This document shows, in pieces, positions 61,437-64,000 of a stretch of 64,000 bases of DNA. Source of the stretch: Flavobacterium sp. MDT1-60 (GTDB taxonomy: Bacteria > Bacteroidota > Bacteroidia > Flavobacteriales > Flavobacteriaceae); NCBI RefSeq assembly GCF_014844035.1, contig NZ_CP062159.1, positions 3,162,001-3,226,000 of the forward strand. The letters run 5' to 3'. Position 1 is the first letter of the stretch. Each line of letters begins with the position of its first letter. A program made the position numbers and the translations under genes. The notes beneath the pieces are model-generated. The model did not search any database, had not been told where the DNA came from, and saw nothing but the letters and a program-made list of their open reading frames with translations.

Positions 61437-62825
61437 CTACTTCCCGATACAGAAATTAGCAAAAATATTCCCTAACAATTCGTCATTGCTAACTTGACCG
61501 GTAATAAGCCCAAATTGGTACAATGCTTCACGAATATCCAGTGCAATCAAGTCGCTGGAAAGATTCGTTTCAAGACCGAATTTTACTTTTTGTATCTCAT
61601 CCAAAGCTTTCAATAAGGAATCATAATGTCTTGTATTCGTTACAATTGTTTCATTATTTCGTAGAGCTCCGGTATTAACAAAAGAAAGTAATTGATTTTT
61701 TAATTCATCAACACCAATGTTTTCTTTTGCAGAAAGCATTAAGATTTCAGGAATGTCAGATTTTAAGTTTACAATTTCAATTTCTGATAGCTTATCAGAT
61801 TTATTTCCTATAACAACTAATGGTTTTAAAGGGAATTGATTTTTGATTTTTTCAAGCTCCACTTTTAATTTCAAGCCTGAAACTTTAAACTCTGAACTAT
61901 CAAATAAAAAAATAACCACTTGTGCTTGTTCGATTTTTTCGAATGTTTTTTTGATTCCAATGCTTTCTACGACATCTTTTGTTTCGCGGATTCCCGCAGT
62001 ATCAATAAATCTAAAACCAATTCCGCCAATTACCAATTCATCTTCGATAGTATCTCGGGTTGTTCCGGCAATGTCAGAAACAATGGCGCGTTCTTCGTTT
62101 AAAAGAGCATTTAACAAGGTCGATTTCCCCACATTTGGTTCTCCAACAATCGCAACTGGAATACCATTTTTAATCACGTTTCCGACAGCAAATGAATCAA
62201 TTAAACGTTTCAGGACAAATTCGATTCGGTTTAATAATTCATGAAATTGAGTTCGGTCTGCAAATTCAACATCTTCTTCTGCAAAGTCTAGTTCTAATTC
62301 AATTAGTGAAGCGAAATTCAAAAGTTCTTCGCGTAATTTGGCAATTTCATTACTAAAACCACCACGCATTTGTTGCATTGCAATTTGATGCGAAGCTTCG
62401 TTATCAGATGAAATTAAATCTGCAACTGCTTCTGCCTGTGATAAATCAAGCTTTCCATTTAAGAAAGCTCTCAATGTAAATTCTCCAGCATCAGCCATTC
62501 TACAACCTTTTCTCAATAATAATTGAATGATTTGTTGCTGAATATAAGTGGACCCGTGACATGAAATTTCAATCGTATCTTCACCGGTGTATGAATTTGG
62601 TCCTTTGAAAACAGAAACTAATACTTCATCCAATGTTTTTGAATCATCTACAATATGACCCAAATGCAAAGTATGTGTTTTTTGTTTGGTTAAGTCTTTA
62701 TTTTTGATGGATTTAAAAACCGAATTCCCGATAGTGATAGCCTCGGAACCTGAAATACGAATGATAGCAATAGCTCCGGCTCCGGATGGAGTGGCTAATG
62801 CAACTATAGAATCTTGATTTATCAT
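61437..62825 (-). CDS. mnmE: tRNA modification GTPase MnmE (TrmE)
   Basis: 462 residues from ATG 62825 (MINQDSIVALATPSG); an upstream ATG at 62879 adds 18 atypical residues. N-terminal folate-binding domain, central helical part, inserted G domain with GEPNVGKST (G1), DTAGIRET (G3) and NKSD (G4), and the invariant C-terminal CIGK that completes the GTPase cycle/catalysis. With MnmG it forms 5-carboxymethylaminomethyl-uridine at tRNA wobble positions. Its 3' end borders the integrase-bearing region, a known integration target in other bacteria. Confidence 0.96.
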   Translation of the reverse strand: MINQDSIVALATPSGAGAIAIIRISGSEAITIGNSVFKSIKNKDLTKQKTHTLHLGHIVDDSKTLDEVLVSVFKGPNSYTGEDTIEISCHGSTYIQQQIIQLLLRKGCRMADAGEFTLRAFLNGKLDLSQAEAVADLISSDNEASHQIAMQQMRGGFSNEIAKLREELLNFASLIELELDFAEEDVEFADRTQFHELLNRIEFVLKRLIDSFAVGNVIKNGIPVAIVGEPNVGKSTLLNALLNEERAIVSDIAGTTRDTIEDELVIGGIGFRFIDTAGIRETKDVVESIGIKKTFEKIEQAQVVIFLFDSSEFKVSGLKLKVELEKIKNQFPLKPLVVIGNKSDKLSEIEIVNLKSDIPEILMLSAKENIGVDELKNQLLSFVNTGALRNNETIVTNTRHYDSLLKALDEIQKVKFGLETNLSSDLIALDIREALYQFGLITGQVSNDELLGNIFANFCIGK

Positions 62826-62951
62826 GCTGCAAAGGTATAAAAAAAGGGATAAAGTTTCGTAGACCAAGTAGAGTTGCATATCTCGTTCCTGTCTTTTTAA
62901 AAGTAATATTTTAAAGAAATATTAAATGTTAAATTACTGATAATTATCAGG

Positions 62952-62980
62952 TTGTTTTGTTTTTAGAATGATTAAATTTG
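62952..62980 (+). promoter_or_regulatory. promoter of the universal stress protein gene
   Basis: TTG (62952-62954), an 18-bp spacer, TAAATTTG (62973-62980). Fits the Bacteroidota consensus and predicts a leader of about 20 nt before the ATG at 63009. Confidence 0.55.
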
Positions 62981-63008
62981 AGAGAACAACACTCTAATTC
63001 TAAATAAA

Positions 63009-63845
63009 ATGAAAAAGATATTATTTCCCACAGATTTTTCTGAAGCCGCTACAAATGCCTTTGTTCATGCTTTAGAATTTGCAAAGATTGTCGATGCCGA
63101 ACTTATTTTGTTACATACTTTCGAGATTCCGGTTTATGACAGCCAGTTTTTCCCTGAAAATTACGCTTCTATTTACAGCTCAATAGAATTGGCGAAGTTT
63201 GAAATGTTCAAAGATGAAATTCCAAAATTGAGAACAATAGCCATTGAAAGAAATTTAGAAGCTATTGTAATCAAACATCGATTGATGGATGGCGATCTAA
63301 TCTATAATTTGAAAAATGCCGTTGAAGAAGATAAAATAGATTTTGTAATTATGGGAACAACCGGTGTTTCGGACTGGACCAAGTTTTTTACAGGATCCAA
63401 TACAAATTCGGTTATTTCTGAGGTTAAAGTTCCTGTTTTATGTATTCCTGTTACCGCAAAATTTAACAAAATAAAAATCATTGGTTTTACTACTCGTTAT
63501 CGCGAAAAAGATAAAATAGAACTTAGAAAAGTTTTGGAGATTGCCAGAAAAACCAATGCAAAAGTTAAAAGTTTATATGTTAAAACTTCGAATTCAGATG
63601 TGCCAGATACTATTTTTAAAGAATGGGAAAGAGAGTTTGCAAATGACAATGTGGAGTTTTTAGTACTACCAAGTGATGATGTAAAAGAAACTATTCTTGA
63701 TTTTATTCTTTACAAAGACATTGATATTTTGACAACGATTACACACAAACGATCTTTTTTTGAAGGTATTTTTGATTCCGGATTTACAAAAAAAATTGCA
63801 AAAGAAGTTTCTGTTCCTGTTTTGGTAATGCACGAAAATCAATAA
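63009..63845 (+). CDS. tandem universal stress protein (UspA family)
   Basis: 278 residues comprising two Usp domains (about 1-145 and 150-278). The first has KILFPTDFSEAATNAFVHAL and an ATP-binding-like MGTTGVSDWTKFFTGSNTNS. The second is degenerate (KIIGFTTRYREKDKIELRKV, ending VPVLVMHEN). Cytoplasmic stress-response protein of unknown ligand. Single gene with its own promoter. Confidence 0.92.
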   Translation: MKKILFPTDFSEAATNAFVHALEFAKIVDAELILLHTFEIPVYDSQFFPENYASIYSSIELAKFEMFKDEIPKLRTIAIERNLEAIVIKHRLMDGDLIYNLKNAVEEDKIDFVIMGTTGVSDWTKFFTGSNTNSVISEVKVPVLCIPVTAKFNKIKIIGFTTRYREKDKIELRKVLEIARKTNAKVKSLYVKTSNSDVPDTIFKEWEREFANDNVEFLVLPSDDVKETILDFILYKDIDILTTITHKRSFFEGIFDSGFTKKIAKEVSVPVLVMHENQ

Positions 63846-63889
63846 AATCGATCTATTATTATAAATTATAATTTTGGAAGTGTAAAGCT

Positions 63890-63897
63890 TATATTTG
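63890..63897 (+). promoter_or_regulatory. candidate -7 element of the last gene
   Basis: TATATTTG matches TAnnTTTG, 20 bp before the ATG at 63918. No clear -33 element. Confidence 0.35.
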
Positions 63898-63917
63898 TCC
63901 TTCATTAAATTTAAAAA

Positions 63918-64000
63918 ATGGAAGCATATCAAAATAAAGTTGAGCATTATTCTGAACTTTTTAGTAAAATCAATAAAAGATATAATAGCATAAGTTTACT
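63918..64000 (+). CDS. start of an unidentified gene, cut by the window edge
   Basis: 27 codons are visible (MEAYQNKVEHYSELFSKINK and on). The helical, charged start resembles N-termini of small MutS-like ATPases of Bacteroidota, but that is only an impression from memory. The good -7 element upstream and the open frame to the window end support a real gene. Confidence 0.45.
   Translation, partial: MEAYQNKVEHYSELFSKINKRYNSISL

Overview
The window looks like a chromosomal segment of a Flavobacterium-like member of the Bacteroidota. The sequence is AT-rich and Shine-Dalgarno motifs are scarce. Several genes carry the Bacteroidota -7 promoter motif TAnnTTTG. Other group markers are a type IX secretion (T9SS) sorting domain, a UpxY-like NusG paralogue and Rex-type GH8 and GH43 xylan enzymes. 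All calls come from reading the sequence; no database search was run.

Layout: (1) 1-9674 is a xylo-oligosaccharide locus. It holds the C-terminal end of a GH3 glycosidase, a GPH-family sugar:cation symporter on the minus strand, a thioredoxin-like DUF255 lipoprotein, and a GH43-GH43-GH8 operon behind a long leader with operator-like palindromes and a terminator-like hairpin. (2) 9801-10259 is a TrmH/SpoU RNA methylase. (3) 10453-20689 (minus) is a compact three-gene assembly line: A-T-KS-AT-ACP, then C-A-T-TE, then an Sfp-type phosphopantetheinyl transferase. Both adenylation pockets read by eye as glycine codes and there is no ketoreductase, so a Gly-(beta-keto C2)-Gly product, possibly a tetramate, is predicted. 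(4) 21499-24936 is a secreted three-gene cassette: a T9SS CTD protein, a Bacteroidota surface protein and a beta-helix protein.

(5) 25551-50228 is an exopolysaccharide region. Two small XRE regulators and a divergent UpxY-like antiterminator precede a long leader and an approximately 23 kb run of plus-strand genes. These make GDP-fucose (manC, fcl, gmd), UDP-glucuronate (ugd) and UDP-xylose (UXS), and provide a flippase, a polymerase, seven glycosyltransferases, two hexapeptide acyltransferases, Wza-like and Wzc-like export proteins, a VanZ-like protein and a WcaJ-like priming transferase.

(6) 50229-61436 is accessory DNA. It contains an orphan tRNA 3' end with a terminator, a 546-residue uncharacterised protein between imperfect direct repeats, and an AraC regulator with a short-chain dehydrogenase (SDR) regulon. 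The SDR regulon has two related promoters and a tract of near-identity between two SDR paralogues. Beyond it lie a decayed zinc alcohol dehydrogenase, an integrase lacking its catalytic tyrosine and an excisionase-like gene behind a 10-bp-phased repeat array. (7) 61437-64000 returns to core genes: mnmE, a tandem universal stress protein, and the start of an unidentified gene cut by the window edge.
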